This document shows positions 13,170 through 21,214 of a stretch of 21,282 bases of DNA, one piece after another. Each line of letters opens with the position of its first letter. Position 1 is the first letter of the stretch. This DNA comes from Actinomycetota bacterium. Lineage in GTDB: Bacteria; Actinomycetota; Thermoleophilia; Gaiellales; Gaiellaceae. The notes below the pieces were generated by a model, which saw nothing but the letters and a program-made list of their open reading frames with translations, searched no databases and was not told the origin of the DNA. Both the position numbers and the translations under genes were made by a program. The DNA is taken from NCBI GenBank assembly GCA_013698195.1, contig JACCVK010000327.1:1-21282 (forward strand). The letters are read 5' to 3'.

Positions 13170-15266
13170 CTAAGCACCGCGGCGATCGCGCTCTCGGCGC
13201 TTCGCCCGCGCTCGAACCCGACGCATCATCGTCTCCTGATGCGACCGCCGCTTCTCGGAATCCCCCTGAGAGACTCGCGCCCACGTCCCGTCGGAGGACA
13301 ACTCCCAGGCGTTGGTGTTGTCAGCGAGAGCACTGTCGAGGATGGCGCCTGCCTCGTGGCGTATGCGTGCGCTCTCGACGGGAGCCAGCACCTCTATGCG
13401 GTGGTCGAGGTTGCGGGTCATGAGATCCGCGCTTCCCATGTAGACGGCGCTCCGCTCGCCCGCCTCGAATGCATAAATCCGGCTGTGCTCGAGAAAGCGT
13501 CCGACGATGGAGCGGACGCGGATGTTCTCGGAGAGTCCTTCGACTCCGGGCCGGAGCGCACAGGTTGTTCTCGCGATGACGTCGACCGACGCGCCTGCCC
13601 GCGAGGCCGCGTAGAGCTCCTCGACGATTCCTGGGTCGACGAGGTGGTTGACCTTGAGTCGGATACGAGCCGTCTCTCCAGCCTCCGCGGCAGCGGCGAC
13701 GCCGCGGATCTCCTCCACGAGACCGCTACGCAGCGTGAAGGGCGCGACGAGCAGCTTGCGAAACCGCCGCGGACGGCCGAAGCCGGTGATGTAGTTGAAG
13801 AGGTCGGCGACGTCCGCCGTGATGTCCTCGTCGGCGGTGAAGAGCCCGAAATCCTCGTACAGGCGCGCCGTCGCCGCGTGGTAGTTGCCCGTCGCGATGT
13901 GTGCGTAGAGGCGCAGGCTGCCCCGTTCCCGGCGAACGATGAGCGTCATCTTCGCGTGGATCTTGAGATCCGGGAATCCGTACGCGACGTGGACTCCGGC
14001 TTGCTCGAGGGCGCGAGACCACTCAATGTTTCTTCGCTCGTCGAAGCGGGCTTTGAGCTCGACCAGGCAGACGGACTGCTTCCCGTCCTGCGCGCACTGG
14101 ATGAGCGAGCCGACAAGCACGCTGTCGTCGCTCGTGCGATAGACGGCCGTCTTCATCGCAATCACATCCGGATCACGGATGGCTGCCTGCGCAAAGACCT
14201 CGAAGCTCGCCCGGAACGACTCGTACGGCTGGTGGACGGCAAGGTCGCTGCGTTTGATCTCGTCGAAGATCCGGGGCATGTGGCTCTGCGCCCCCTCGAG
14301 ACGAGGCGGCACGACCGGAAGCCACGGCTCGTGCTTCAGCTCCGGGCGCGGGAGCAGGTGGAGCTCGGCGAGGTCAGCGAGGTCGAGGGGGCTCTCGATG
14401 CGGTAGATCTGGGTATCGTCCGCGTCGAGGCCGCGGGTTAGGCGCTCGACCATCTCGGCGGACGCCGACGTGCTGACTTCGAGTCGAACGACGTCGCCGA
14501 AACGCCGCTTCTGGAGCTGGGTCTCGACGGCCTCGAGCAGGTCTGCGGCGTCGTCAGAGACCTCGAAGTCCGCATCGCGCGTGACTCTGAACGCGGCTCG
14601 CTCGACGATCGTCACCCCTGGGAAGAGCGTGGGGAGGAAATGGGCGATGATCTGCTCGAGCGGAACGTAGAGCCCGCGACCGTTGATCTCGTGGAAGCGC
14701 GGCAGGCCCTCGGGAATCTTGACCCGCGCGAACCGTTCCTCGCCCGTCTCGGGATCGGCCACGAAGACGGCAAGCGAGAGCGAGAGGCCGGAGATGTACG
14801 GGAACGGCTGCCCCGGTCCGACCGCGAGTGGGGTCAAGACCGGGTAGATGTCGCGCTCGAAATGCCGCTCGAGCTGTTCGAGCTCTTGCTCGCCGCAGTC
14901 CTCGATCCCGCCGACGACGATGCCCTCCGCCGCCAGTGCCGCCCGCAGCTCGCGCTTCCAGAGCCGCGACTGCTGCGCCGTGAGCTCGAGTACGCGCTCA
15001 CGAATACGCGCCAACGCCTGCTGGGGCGTGAGCCCGTCCGGCGAGCGAACCGTGAGACCCGCTTCTGCCTGACCGAGCAGGCCGGCAACGCGGACTTGGA
15101 AGAACTCGTCGACGTTCGACGAGAAGATCGAGCAGAAAAGCACACGCTCGAGCAGCGGCACCGACGCGTCCCCCGCGAGCTCGAGGACTCGCGCATGGAA
15201 GTCGAGAAGCGACAGCTCCCGGTTGAGCAGGCGTTCTGCCGGTTCGTTGAGCGTGCGTGTCGCCAC
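13170..15266 (-). CDS. ppk1: Polyphosphate kinase 1
   Basis: 698 residues, normal length for Ppk1. The N-domain opens with LLNRELSLLDFHARVLELA and FSSNVDEFFQVRV. The catalytic region has MKTAVYRTSDDS, LVELKARFDERRNIEW, KIHAKMTLIVRR with the phosphorylated His437, IATGNYHAATARLYEDFGL, EHSRIYAF with the second essential His594, and YMGSADLMTRNLDHRIEVL. Positions match E. coli His435 and His592. It makes polyphosphate from ATP reversibly. The GTG start at 15266 leaves 68 nt after the PiT gene; the nearby ATG pair lies in another frame. The C-terminal tail is Arg-rich. Neighbours bring in phosphate (PiT) and degrade the polymer (Ppx). Confidence 0.96.
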   Translation of the reverse strand: MATRTLNEPAERLLNRELSLLDFHARVLELAGDASVPLLERVLFCSIFSSNVDEFFQVRVAGLLGQAEAGLTVRSPDGLTPQQALARIRERVLELTAQQSRLWKRELRAALAAEGIVVGGIEDCGEQELEQLERHFERDIYPVLTPLAVGPGQPFPYISGLSLSLAVFVADPETGEERFARVKIPEGLPRFHEINGRGLYVPLEQIIAHFLPTLFPGVTIVERAAFRVTRDADFEVSDDAADLLEAVETQLQKRRFGDVVRLEVSTSASAEMVERLTRGLDADDTQIYRIESPLDLADLAELHLLPRPELKHEPWLPVVPPRLEGAQSHMPRIFDEIKRSDLAVHQPYESFRASFEVFAQAAIRDPDVIAMKTAVYRTSDDSVLVGSLIQCAQDGKQSVCLVELKARFDERRNIEWSRALEQAGVHVAYGFPDLKIHAKMTLIVRRERGSLRLYAHIATGNYHAATARLYEDFGLFTADEDITADVADLFNYITGFGRPRRFRKLLVAPFTLRSGLVEEIRGVAAAAEAGETARIRLKVNHLVDPGIVEELYAASRAGASVDVIARTTCALRPGVEGLSENIRVRSIVGRFLEHSRIYAFEAGERSAVYMGSADLMTRNLDHRIEVLAPVESARIRHEAGAILDSALADNTNAWELSSDGTWARVSQGDSEKRRSHQETMMRRVRARAKRRERDRRGA

Positions 15267-15334
15267 AGCGTCTCATCATCCACAGAGCAGGCCCCGTTGT
15301 GTGGTGATGATCTGGTGAAGGCTGCGAGTCGGCC

Positions 15335-16426
15335 CTAGGCCGTCGCCGGAACGAGGCGCCGTCTCGTGTCGTAGCTCCGGCCGAGGAACGCCGTCGCGGC
15401 GATGGCGATCGCGAGCACCAAGACGACCACGCTACCTCCCTCGACTCGCGTGATCAGCTCCATGAGGCCACCGACGAGGCCCGCCATCGGGATGGTGAAG
15501 ATCCAAGCGAGGAGGATGTTGCCGGCCACGCCCCAGCGAACGGCCGAGAACCCCCGAATCGCTCCGGCCCCGAGCACGGATCCCGAGACCGTGTGCGTCG
15601 TCGAGACGGGAAATCCGTAGTGCGCGGTTCCCCACAGGATTCCCGCGCATGCGGTCTGCGCCGCGAAGCCCTGCGGCGGGTCGATCTTCGCGATCCGCTG
15701 GCCCAGCGTCCGGATGATGCGCCAGCCGCCCACGTACGTTCCGGCAGCCATCGCGAGCGCAGCGGAGACGATGACCCAGAGCGGAGGACGGTCGAAGCCC
15801 GGCGAGAGATGGCCGGAGGCCACGAGCGCTAGCGCGATGATGCCCATCGTCTTCTGTGCGTCGTTCGTGCCATGGGTGAAGGCGACGAAGCCTCCCGAGA
15901 CGAGCTGCGCTCGCCGGAAGTACCGATTCACCTTCGAAGGAGCGCGACGCGCGATCAGCCACGTGATGAGAAAGATGAGAAGAAACGCGATCACGACGCC
16001 GGCGAATGGGGCAACGAGCGAAGGGATGAGCACTTTCTCCCTGATTCCTCCCCACTTCACGACGTCCCAGCCGGATGCGAAGACGGCTGACCCGAGCATT
16101 CCGCCGATCAACGCGTGGCTCGAGCTCGACGGCAGCCCGAAGAACCATGTCACCAGGTTCCAGGTGATTGCCCCGACGAGGCCCGCGAGGATGATGTCCA
16201 GCGTGATCGCGTTCTGGTCGACGATCCCGTTCGCGATCGTCGCGGCCACCTCGAACGAGACGAATGCGCCCGCGAAGTTGAGCACTGCAGCCATCGCGAC
16301 TGCCGCCCGCGGGCTCAGCGCGCGCGTCGAGACGCTGGTGGCAATCGAGTTGGCCGTGTCGTGGAAGCCATTCGTGAAGTCGAAGAAGAGCGCAACTCCG
16401 ACGACGGCGACGAGCGTTGCGTCCAC
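15335..16426 (-). CDS. pit: PiT-family inorganic phosphate transporter
   Basis: 363-residue membrane protein with about ten helices. Both PiT signature repeats are present: the N-terminal FTNGFHDTANSIATSVSTRAL and, in the second half, FTHGTNDAQKTMGIIALAL, plus the paired motifs FFGLPSSSSHALIGGMLG and YGFPVSTTHTVSGSVLG. It imports metal-phosphate complexes using the proton gradient, the low-affinity partner to the Pst system 8 kb away. Start GTG 16426 lies 6 nt after the DUF47 gene, so the two are coupled as in many bacteria. ppk follows 68 nt downstream, so uptake feeds storage. No PHO box was found upstream of this operon, fitting constitutive expression. Confidence 0.95.
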   Translation of the reverse strand: MDATLVAVVGVALFFDFTNGFHDTANSIATSVSTRALSPRAAVAMAAVLNFAGAFVSFEVAATIANGIVDQNAITLDIILAGLVGAITWNLVTWFFGLPSSSSHALIGGMLGSAVFASGWDVVKWGGIREKVLIPSLVAPFAGVVIAFLLIFLITWLIARRAPSKVNRYFRRAQLVSGGFVAFTHGTNDAQKTMGIIALALVASGHLSPGFDRPPLWVIVSAALAMAAGTYVGGWRIIRTLGQRIAKIDPPQGFAAQTACAGILWGTAHYGFPVSTTHTVSGSVLGAGAIRGFSAVRWGVAGNILLAWIFTIPMAGLVGGLMELITRVEGGSVVVLVLAIAIAATAFLGRSYDTRRRLVPATA

Positions 16427-16432
16427 GAGGGT

Positions 16433-17053
16433 CTAGGCGTTCTTGACGACGATGTTTGCGATGACGTTCGCGGCGGTCTCGCACGCGTCGAGCGCTTTCT
16501 CGAGCCCTTCGTAGATGTCCTTCCAGCGGATGACGATCAGCGGGTCGATCCGCTCGTCGCGAAAGAGCGACCCGAGCGCGTCGCGCAGGATCTGGTCGCC
16601 CTCGTCCTCGAGCCGCTTGAGCTCGACGAGTGCCTCCTGGACTCCGCGCATGCCCTTGAGGTTCTCGCACGCGAGCGCGAGCTGCTCGCAAGCGCGAACG
16701 ATGACTGCGCACTGCTCGACCGCGTGCCGGGTCGGCATCTCGACGCCGTACAACCCGAGACGATCGGACGCCTCTTCCAGGTAGTCGACGACATCGTCGA
16801 TCTCGGTTGCCAGCAGGAAGATGTCCTCCCGGTCGAAGGGAGTGATGTACTGGGTATTGAGCAGCGTGATGAGCTCGCGCGTGATCGCATCGCCGTTTGT
16901 TTCCTCGGCCTTAACCTGCTCTTGCGCGACCCCGGAGTTCGGATGCTCGCGGAAGCGTCGCTCCACGAGCCGAGCCGTCTCGAGCGAGTTCGCCCCTGCG
17001 CGGGCGAACAGCGTGAAGAACTCTTCCGTCCGGGGCGTAAGGGCGATGCGCAC
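16433..17053 (-). CDS. DUF47 PhoU-like protein, PiT accessory
   Basis: 206 residues, helical, with the PhoU-like metal sites: FDREDIFLLATEIDDVVDYLEEASDRL in the first half and LKRLEDEGDQILRDALGSLF plus WKDIYEGLEKALDACETAANVIANI in the second. DUF47 proteins are typically encoded next to PiT transporters and are thought to regulate them as PhoU does Pst. The GTG start at 17053 is the only good one before the first helix. It is the first gene of the DUF47-PiT-ppk-ppx operon. The window therefore encodes two PhoU-fold regulators, one for each uptake route. Confidence 0.92.
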   Translation of the reverse strand: MRIALTPRTEEFFTLFARAGANSLETARLVERRFREHPNSGVAQEQVKAEETNGDAITRELITLLNTQYITPFDREDIFLLATEIDDVVDYLEEASDRLGLYGVEMPTRHAVEQCAVIVRACEQLALACENLKGMRGVQEALVELKRLEDEGDQILRDALGSLFRDERIDPLIVIRWKDIYEGLEKALDACETAANVIANIVVKNA

Positions 17054-17071
17054 GGGCGCGCGGGACGTTAA

Positions 17072-17152
17072 CCGAATGGACTCATTCGGCGCGTCGCGCG
17101 CCTCCTTCCCGGTGTCCGCGACACCTCCGCGTGCCTCGCCGAGTCAGGCGAG
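17072..17152. terminator. Cluster of three hairpins between the Rieske gene and the DUF47 gene
   Basis: Three short perfect stems lie in tandem: CTCGCC/GGCGAG at 17135-17152, holding the Rieske stop codon in its loop; GGTGTC/GACACC at 17111-17125; and CCGAATG/CATTCGG at 17072-17089. The first two probably mark the 3' end of the Rieske transcript. The third, more AT-rich and followed on the minus strand by TTAACG, could be an operator or part of the DUF47 promoter. None has a T tract. Confidence 0.4.
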
Positions 17153-18199
17153 CGCGTCGAGGATGAGCGCCTGGAAGTGCGCGACGAGCTGCTCGGACTG
17201 CGGCATGAGCCGGCCCTCGTCGAGCAACCCGGACCGAACTCCCGCCTGGACCCGCTCCACGAGGACGCGATCCTCCGCGCCGACCTGAGCGTCGAAGGAG
17301 ATCATCTCCTCGATCCAGCTCTCCTCGGCGTCGGGCGCGACGAAGTAGTCGAGGAAGCGGTAGGTGCGCTCGGGCGCGAGCGGCACGATCGGGCCGATTG
17401 AGAAGTTCGGCCGCCCGGGCATGACGTTGACGACGGTTCCCGGAAAGAGGAGGTGAAACTGCCCGCGCTCGACCTCGCCGGTGAGGTCGTAACCGCTGCG
17501 CGGCTCCGGCCGGGGCGGGCTCACCTGGGTCATCCGCAAGCTGCCCGTCTCGAGCAGATACGCGTCCGGGGAGACGTCCATGGCCGCCGAAAAGCCCGGA
17601 TGCGCGACCGCGCAGTGATAGCACTCGAGGAAGTTCTCCGCGCATATCTTCCAGTTCGCCTCGTATTCGGATTCAGCGCGCGAGAGAAACCGCAGTGCGT
17701 TCACGTCTACCCCTGCGGCCTCGATGCGTTCGGGCACGTCCTCCAGGGCCTCCGCGAGCGGTGAGGCATCCGGATCAGGGTTGACGAAGACGAACGGCCC
17801 CCATGTCTCCACCTGGAGCTGGACGAGCCCGAGCTCGTCTGCATCGAATCCGCCTTCGCGCTCGGAGCGCGGTGCCTTCAAGAGCCGACCGTCGAGGCCG
17901 TACGTCCACGCGTGATACGGGCACTGGAGCGTCTCGCGCTTCCCGGAGCCCCTGCAGACGATCGAGCCGCGATGCCGGCAGACATTGAGAAAAGCGCGGA
18001 GCTCGCCCTCACGGTCGCGAACCAGCATGACGGGGATGTCGCCCGCGCGCGACGTGTGGAACGTCGCCGGCTCGGGGATCTCGTCCGTGCGCGCGACGTA
18101 CTGCCAGTAGCGACGGAAGATCCGCTCTTGCTCGAGCTGGAAGACGGCCTGATCGACGTACCAGCTCCACGGAAGCGTGCGGGTTTCGGTGATGCTCAC
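17144..18199 (-). CDS. Rieske non-heme iron oxygenase, alpha subunit
   Basis: 351 residues from GTG 18199. The frame stays open to 18730, but that part is a shadow of the PHP gene. The Rieske cluster is bound by CRH (Cys74, His76) and CPYH (Cys93, His96) with a 16-residue gap. The catalytic domain has ENFLECYHCAVAHPGF (His195, His200) and a third iron ligand, probably Asp310 in GAEDRVLVERVQ. The C-terminus has SEQLVAHFQALILDAL. It is shorter than aromatic dioxygenase alpha subunits (about 450) and closer to the quaternary-amine and small-molecule monooxygenase type. Substrate unknown. No reductase or beta subunit is nearby. It starts 25 nt after the PHP gene, so the two are cotranscribed. Confidence 0.9.
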   Translation of the reverse strand: MSITETRTLPWSWYVDQAVFQLEQERIFRRYWQYVARTDEIPEPATFHTSRAGDIPVMLVRDREGELRAFLNVCRHRGSIVCRGSGKRETLQCPYHAWTYGLDGRLLKAPRSEREGGFDADELGLVQLQVETWGPFVFVNPDPDASPLAEALEDVPERIEAAGVDVNALRFLSRAESEYEANWKICAENFLECYHCAVAHPGFSAAMDVSPDAYLLETGSLRMTQVSPPRPEPRSGYDLTGEVERGQFHLLFPGTVVNVMPGRPNFSIGPIVPLAPERTYRFLDYFVAPDAEESWIEEMISFDAQVGAEDRVLVERVQAGVRSGLLDEGRLMPQSEQLVAHFQALILDALA

Positions 18200-18224
18200 G
18201 ACGAGTCGAACGCTACAAGACCGG

Positions 18225-18949
18225 TCAGGCGGCTCGGCGAGAGGCCTCCACGTCGAAGCGAGCGAGGTAGACCGGGCGCCGGGAACGAAGGTACTTGACG
18301 ACGGCCGACTCGAGCCGGTCGCAGGGAATGAGCGTCTTCCAGCCGCCCAGATGCTCGACGCGGTGAAAGTCGCCTGTCGCCACGCTCGCGCGACCTGAAG
18401 CGGCGACCCATGAGTAGAGCTGTGAGCGATTGAAGAGCTCGTAGCGATGGACGAGCGCGCCCAGCCCGTCAGGATCGGCGGCGAAACCCAATGTCGGATG
18501 CGACCGGGACGTCGCCCCGACGTCGTCGTCGGGATGTGCCCCGATGAGCGCCGCCCCGGCCGCGTCGGCCCGCTCGATCGCCGTCCGGAGCCCGTCGGTG
18601 AGGGAGACGTGCTCCCGGAGCCCGACGGCGACGGCGTGGGCCGAACGCCTGGGATCGAGATCGTTGTAGGTGAGCTCCAGACCGGGGATGAGGAGCAGCC
18701 CGTACTGCTCGAGAGCACGAGCCGCCTCACGTTCGATCTCCGTCAGGTAGTCGGTGTACGTCTCCGGACGCGGCGAGCGCGCGTGGTGACGACCGGGTCG
18801 TCCTCCCGATACGCGTGATCGGTGATGCTGAGGACGTCGAATCCCGTCGAGCCGTAGAGGTCGACCAGCTCACGGATCGACAGGTCGCCGTCGCTCCAGG
18901 TCGTGTGCGCATGGAGTTCCGCGAGAAGCGGCGAGAGCTTGCGGTGCAT
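18225..18949 (-). pseudogene. PHP-domain phosphoesterase, broken by a frameshift
   Basis: From ATG 18949 (or TTG 18958) the protein begins LLAELHAHTTWSDGDLSIRELVDLYG and FDVLSITDH, with the metal ligands of the PHP fold, then runs to a stop near 18743. From about 18780 the next frame continues the same protein: RSPRPETYTDYLTEIERE, LLLIPGLELTYND, HAVAVGLREHVSL, AALIGAHPDDDVGA, VHRYELFNRSQLYSW, ATGDFHRVEHLGGWKTLIPC, ending RPVYLARFDVEASRRAA. One base missing in the CGCGCG run at 18777-18784 accounts for it. All visible metal ligands survive across both frames, so this is a recent mutation or an assembly error. Intact, it would be about 240 residues, a YciV/TrpH-like metal-dependent phosphoesterase. 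It precedes the Rieske gene. Confidence 0.82.
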
Positions 18950-19021
18950 CTCGTTCAATGGTGACGGCTCTCTGCGGACCAGAAGGAGAAATGTGGTCGC
19001 TTTCCAGCGAGAAAGAAGTGA

Positions 19022-19048
19022 TTGGGAAGACCGTGGTTCGGGTATTCT
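19022..19048 (+). promoter_or_regulatory. Probable promoter of the zinc peptidase gene
   Basis: TTGGGA (19022-19027) and TATTCT (19043-19048) with a 15-bp spacer, slightly short. The -10 lies 8 nt before the ATG at 19057 and there is no ribosome-binding site, so a leaderless transcript is likely. Confidence 0.5.
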
Positions 19049-19056
19049 CGACGCCG

Positions 19057-20664
19057 ATGGCGGGGGCTGGAGGGGGCACTCAGGGTGCGGCGGACGTCGC
19101 TGCGCTCGTGCAGGAGGTCGAAGATTCCATCGAGCCTCTCAGCTGCGATCACAACCTCGCCTGGTGGAACGTCAACACGGAGGCGACCGAGGAGAACGAG
19201 CGCCAACGGGCCGAGACGGCGCTTGCTTACTCGAACAGGCTCGCCGACGCCGAGCAGTTCGAGGCGATCGTGCGCGCACGAGAAAGCGGCGCGAACGGCC
19301 CGATCGGGCGCCGCCTCGACCTACTCCACGACCTCATGCTCCCGCACCAGGTGCCGGCCTCACTTCGCGAGCGGATCGTCGAGCTCGAGACCTCGGTCGA
19401 GGGGCGGTTCACGCGCCACCGCGGCGTCGTTCGTGGCGACGAGGTGGACGACATCGAGATCAAGCGGATCCTGCGCGAGAGCGATGACGTAGCAGAGCGC
19501 CGAGAGGCCTGGGAAGCGTCGAAGACGGTGGGCGCCGCGGTCGCCGACGACGTCCGCGAGCTCGCTCGTCTGCGCAACGAATCCGCGCGCGCGCTCGGAC
19601 ACCGGGATTGGTACGCCCTCTCCATCGCCGTCAGCGAGCTCGACGAGACGAAGCTCTTCGAAACGCTGGCGGCGTGCGACAAGGCGACGGCGAAGCCGTT
19701 CGCGCGCTGGAAGGCGACGCTCGACAGGCGCCTGGCGGAGCGCTTCGGTTGCGAGACGACGGAGCTTCGGCCATGGCACTACGCCGATCCCTTCTTCCAG
19801 GAGACGCCTCCGGATGGCGCGGTCGACCTCGACCCGTTGTTCCGCGAGCGCGACATCGTCGAGCTCGGCAAGCAGACCTTCGCCGGCATCGGGATCGACG
19901 TCGAGGACACGCTCGCGAGAAGCGATCTCTTCCCGCGCGCGGAAAAGTGCCAGCATGCCTTCTGCATGGACGTCGACCGCGCCGGTGACATCCGCGTATT
20001 GATGAACGTGACCGACAACCACGACTCGATGGACACGCTGCTCCACGAGCTCGGTCATGCCGTGTACAGCCTCGGGTTCGACGGCGCGCTTCCTTGGCTC
20101 CTGCGGGACACGCATCTCATTACGACCGAGGCGTCGGCGTTGCTCTTCGGCTCGCTTGCCGGACAACGCGACTGGCTCGTCCAGGTACTCGGGCTCGATT
20201 CCGCTGAAGCTGCCGCCCTCGCCGACAAGCTGCGGGCGACGCGCGCCGCCGAGCTCTTCGTCTTCACGCGCTGGGTACTTGTGATGACGGGCTTCGAGCG
20301 CGAGCTCTATGCAAATCCGGACGCCGACCTCGACGACGTCTGGTGGAAGCTCGTCTCACGCCATCAGCTCGTGACTCCACCTGACGGACGTCGAGCGCCG
20401 GACTGGGCGGCAAAGATCCACGTCGCCCTCGCACCGGTCTACTACCACACGTACCTCTACGGCTCGATCGTCGCGCTCCAGTTACAGGACGCGCTGCGGC
20501 GCGAGGCAGGCGGGATCGTCGGGACCCCCGCGGCGGGTCGAATACTCGAAGAGCGCCTCTACGCGCCGGGGCTGGCTGAGCGTTGGGACCGGCTCGTCAT
20601 GCAGGCAACTGGCTCGCCCCTCTCGGTCGACTCGCTCGCCCGTGAAGTCTCAGCCAGCCACTGA
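19057..20664 (+). CDS. M2/M3-like zinc metallopeptidase (gluzincin)
   Basis: 535 residues from ATG 19057; earlier in-frame starts add 33 residues that overlap the promoter. The zinc site is LLHELGHAVYS (His330, Glu331, His334), with the third ligand Glu358 in LITTEASALLFG, 28 residues after the first His. The N-terminal helices (LAWWNVNTEATEENERQRA) and the C-terminal YHTYLYGSIVALQLQDAL resemble the ACE (M2) branch more than oligopeptidase F, though I cannot settle M2 against M3 by eye. There is no signal peptide, so it should cleave short peptides in the cytoplasm. It is transcribed divergently from the PHP-Rieske pair and ends before the 150-bp element. No functional tie to the phosphate genes is apparent. 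Confidence 0.88.
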   Translation: MAGAGGGTQGAADVAALVQEVEDSIEPLSCDHNLAWWNVNTEATEENERQRAETALAYSNRLADAEQFEAIVRARESGANGPIGRRLDLLHDLMLPHQVPASLRERIVELETSVEGRFTRHRGVVRGDEVDDIEIKRILRESDDVAERREAWEASKTVGAAVADDVRELARLRNESARALGHRDWYALSIAVSELDETKLFETLAACDKATAKPFARWKATLDRRLAERFGCETTELRPWHYADPFFQETPPDGAVDLDPLFRERDIVELGKQTFAGIGIDVEDTLARSDLFPRAEKCQHAFCMDVDRAGDIRVLMNVTDNHDSMDTLLHELGHAVYSLGFDGALPWLLRDTHLITTEASALLFGSLAGQRDWLVQVLGLDSAEAAALADKLRATRAAELFVFTRWVLVMTGFERELYANPDADLDDVWWKLVSRHQLVTPPDGRRAPDWAAKIHVALAPVYYHTYLYGSIVALQLQDALRREAGGIVGTPAAGRILEERLYAPGLAERWDRLVMQATGSPLSVDSLAREVSASH

Positions 20665-20670
20665 GTGCTC

Positions 20671-20820
20671 CCCGGCGCAAATACGCCCATGCTTCGCGCG
20701 GCTGCGAACGCTTCGCATGCCGTCGTCCTCAGTCGCGCCAATATTCTCGAATATTGGCGCTCCCTGCGTCCTAGGCCTGCTCGGTTCTCGCCGGCGAATC
20801 ACGACCGTATTTACGCCGGG
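20671..20820. repeat. 150-bp palindromic element with terminal inverted repeats
   Basis: The ends are 15-bp inverted repeats: left CCCGGCGCAAATACG (20671-20685), right CGTATTTACGCCGGG (20806-20820), with 14 of 15 paired. At the middle (20735-20760) is a hairpin with perfect 12-bp arms, GCGCCAATATTC and GAATATTGGCGC, around a 2-nt loop. Smaller stems lie between: GCGAA/TTCGC at about 20705-20717, CGCCGGCG near 20789 and CCTAGG at 20770-20775. The two flanks also show partial mirrored similarity (TTCGC, GAAC), as if the whole were one long decayed hairpin. It nearly fills the 163-bp gap between convergent genes. It holds no convincing gene. A MITE-like element, a dispersed structured repeat or a non-coding RNA are the options. 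Confidence 0.75.
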
Positions 20821-20827
20821 ATAGGCC

Positions 20828-21214
20828 CTAAGGAAATCGCCTCGGCGCCGGCCCGTCCGGGACCAGCCTGCCTAGACGACCGCGGTTGCGAGCGACGACG
20901 TCGTACGTGGATTCGAGCATTGCATCCGGCAACGCCTCGACTAGACGTGCCGCGCTGTCGAGGCCTATCGCGCGAAGCACTCCCCGCGCTCCACTCCCTC
21001 GGCCGGAGAGGGTGCCGTCGGGCTCGGCCAGCCGCCAGCTCGAGAAGCGCTCGGTCTCTGGAAGCGGCTCGAGCAATGGAGCTGCCTCCTCCGAGCTAAG
21101 GGGAAGCAGCGCGAGCCGGTCGCCGCGATCGAGACGAACGACGACGCGTGCGGCGAAGCGACAGAGCCGGCAGTTCGGGTCGTAGAGGAGGACGGGCCGT
21201 TGTACGCGGGTCAC
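20828..21214 (-). CDS. DCC-family (DUF393) thiol-disulfide oxidoreductase-like protein
   Basis: 128 residues. The family's N-terminal motif is present: VLLYDPNCRLCRFAARVVVRLD, with the CxxC pair in the DxxCxxC arrangement, followed by the short alpha/beta pattern DRLALLPLSSEEAAPLL. Function of DCC proteins is not well established; a thioredoxin-like redox role is assumed from the cysteines. The usual second half has a conserved region here rendered as GTLSGRGSGARGVLRAIGL. Start GTG 21214 overlaps the stop of the upstream gene by 4 nt, so they form an operon. It ends 8 nt beyond the 150-bp element. Confidence 0.8.
   Translation of the reverse strand: MTRVQRPVLLYDPNCRLCRFAARVVVRLDRGDRLALLPLSSEEAAPLLEPLPETERFSSWRLAEPDGTLSGRGSGARGVLRAIGLDSAARLVEALPDAMLESTYDVVARNRGRLGRLVPDGPAPRRFP

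Noticed and set aside
12789..14441. 550-residue plus-strand frame across ppx and ppk
   Set aside because: It is a shadow of two clear minus-strand genes in GC-rich DNA; no recognisable motif.
15275..15311. ATCATC-CACA / TGTG-GATGAT inverted repeat before ppk as a regulatory hairpin
   Set aside because: It needs a 2-nt bulge and has a long loop; too weak to call.
15432..16712. 426-residue minus-strand frame over PiT and DUF47
   Set aside because: Arg/His-rich out-of-frame translation of two well-recognised genes.
18200..18730. N-terminal extension of the Rieske ORF by about 177 residues
   Set aside because: It is Ser/Arg/Pro-rich and overlaps the PHP coding sequence in another frame; the oxygenase begins normally at GTG 18199.
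20665..21099. Plus-strand 144-residue frame starting inside the 150-bp element
   Set aside because: No domain, no ribosome-binding site; it crosses the element and is antisense to the DCC-family gene.
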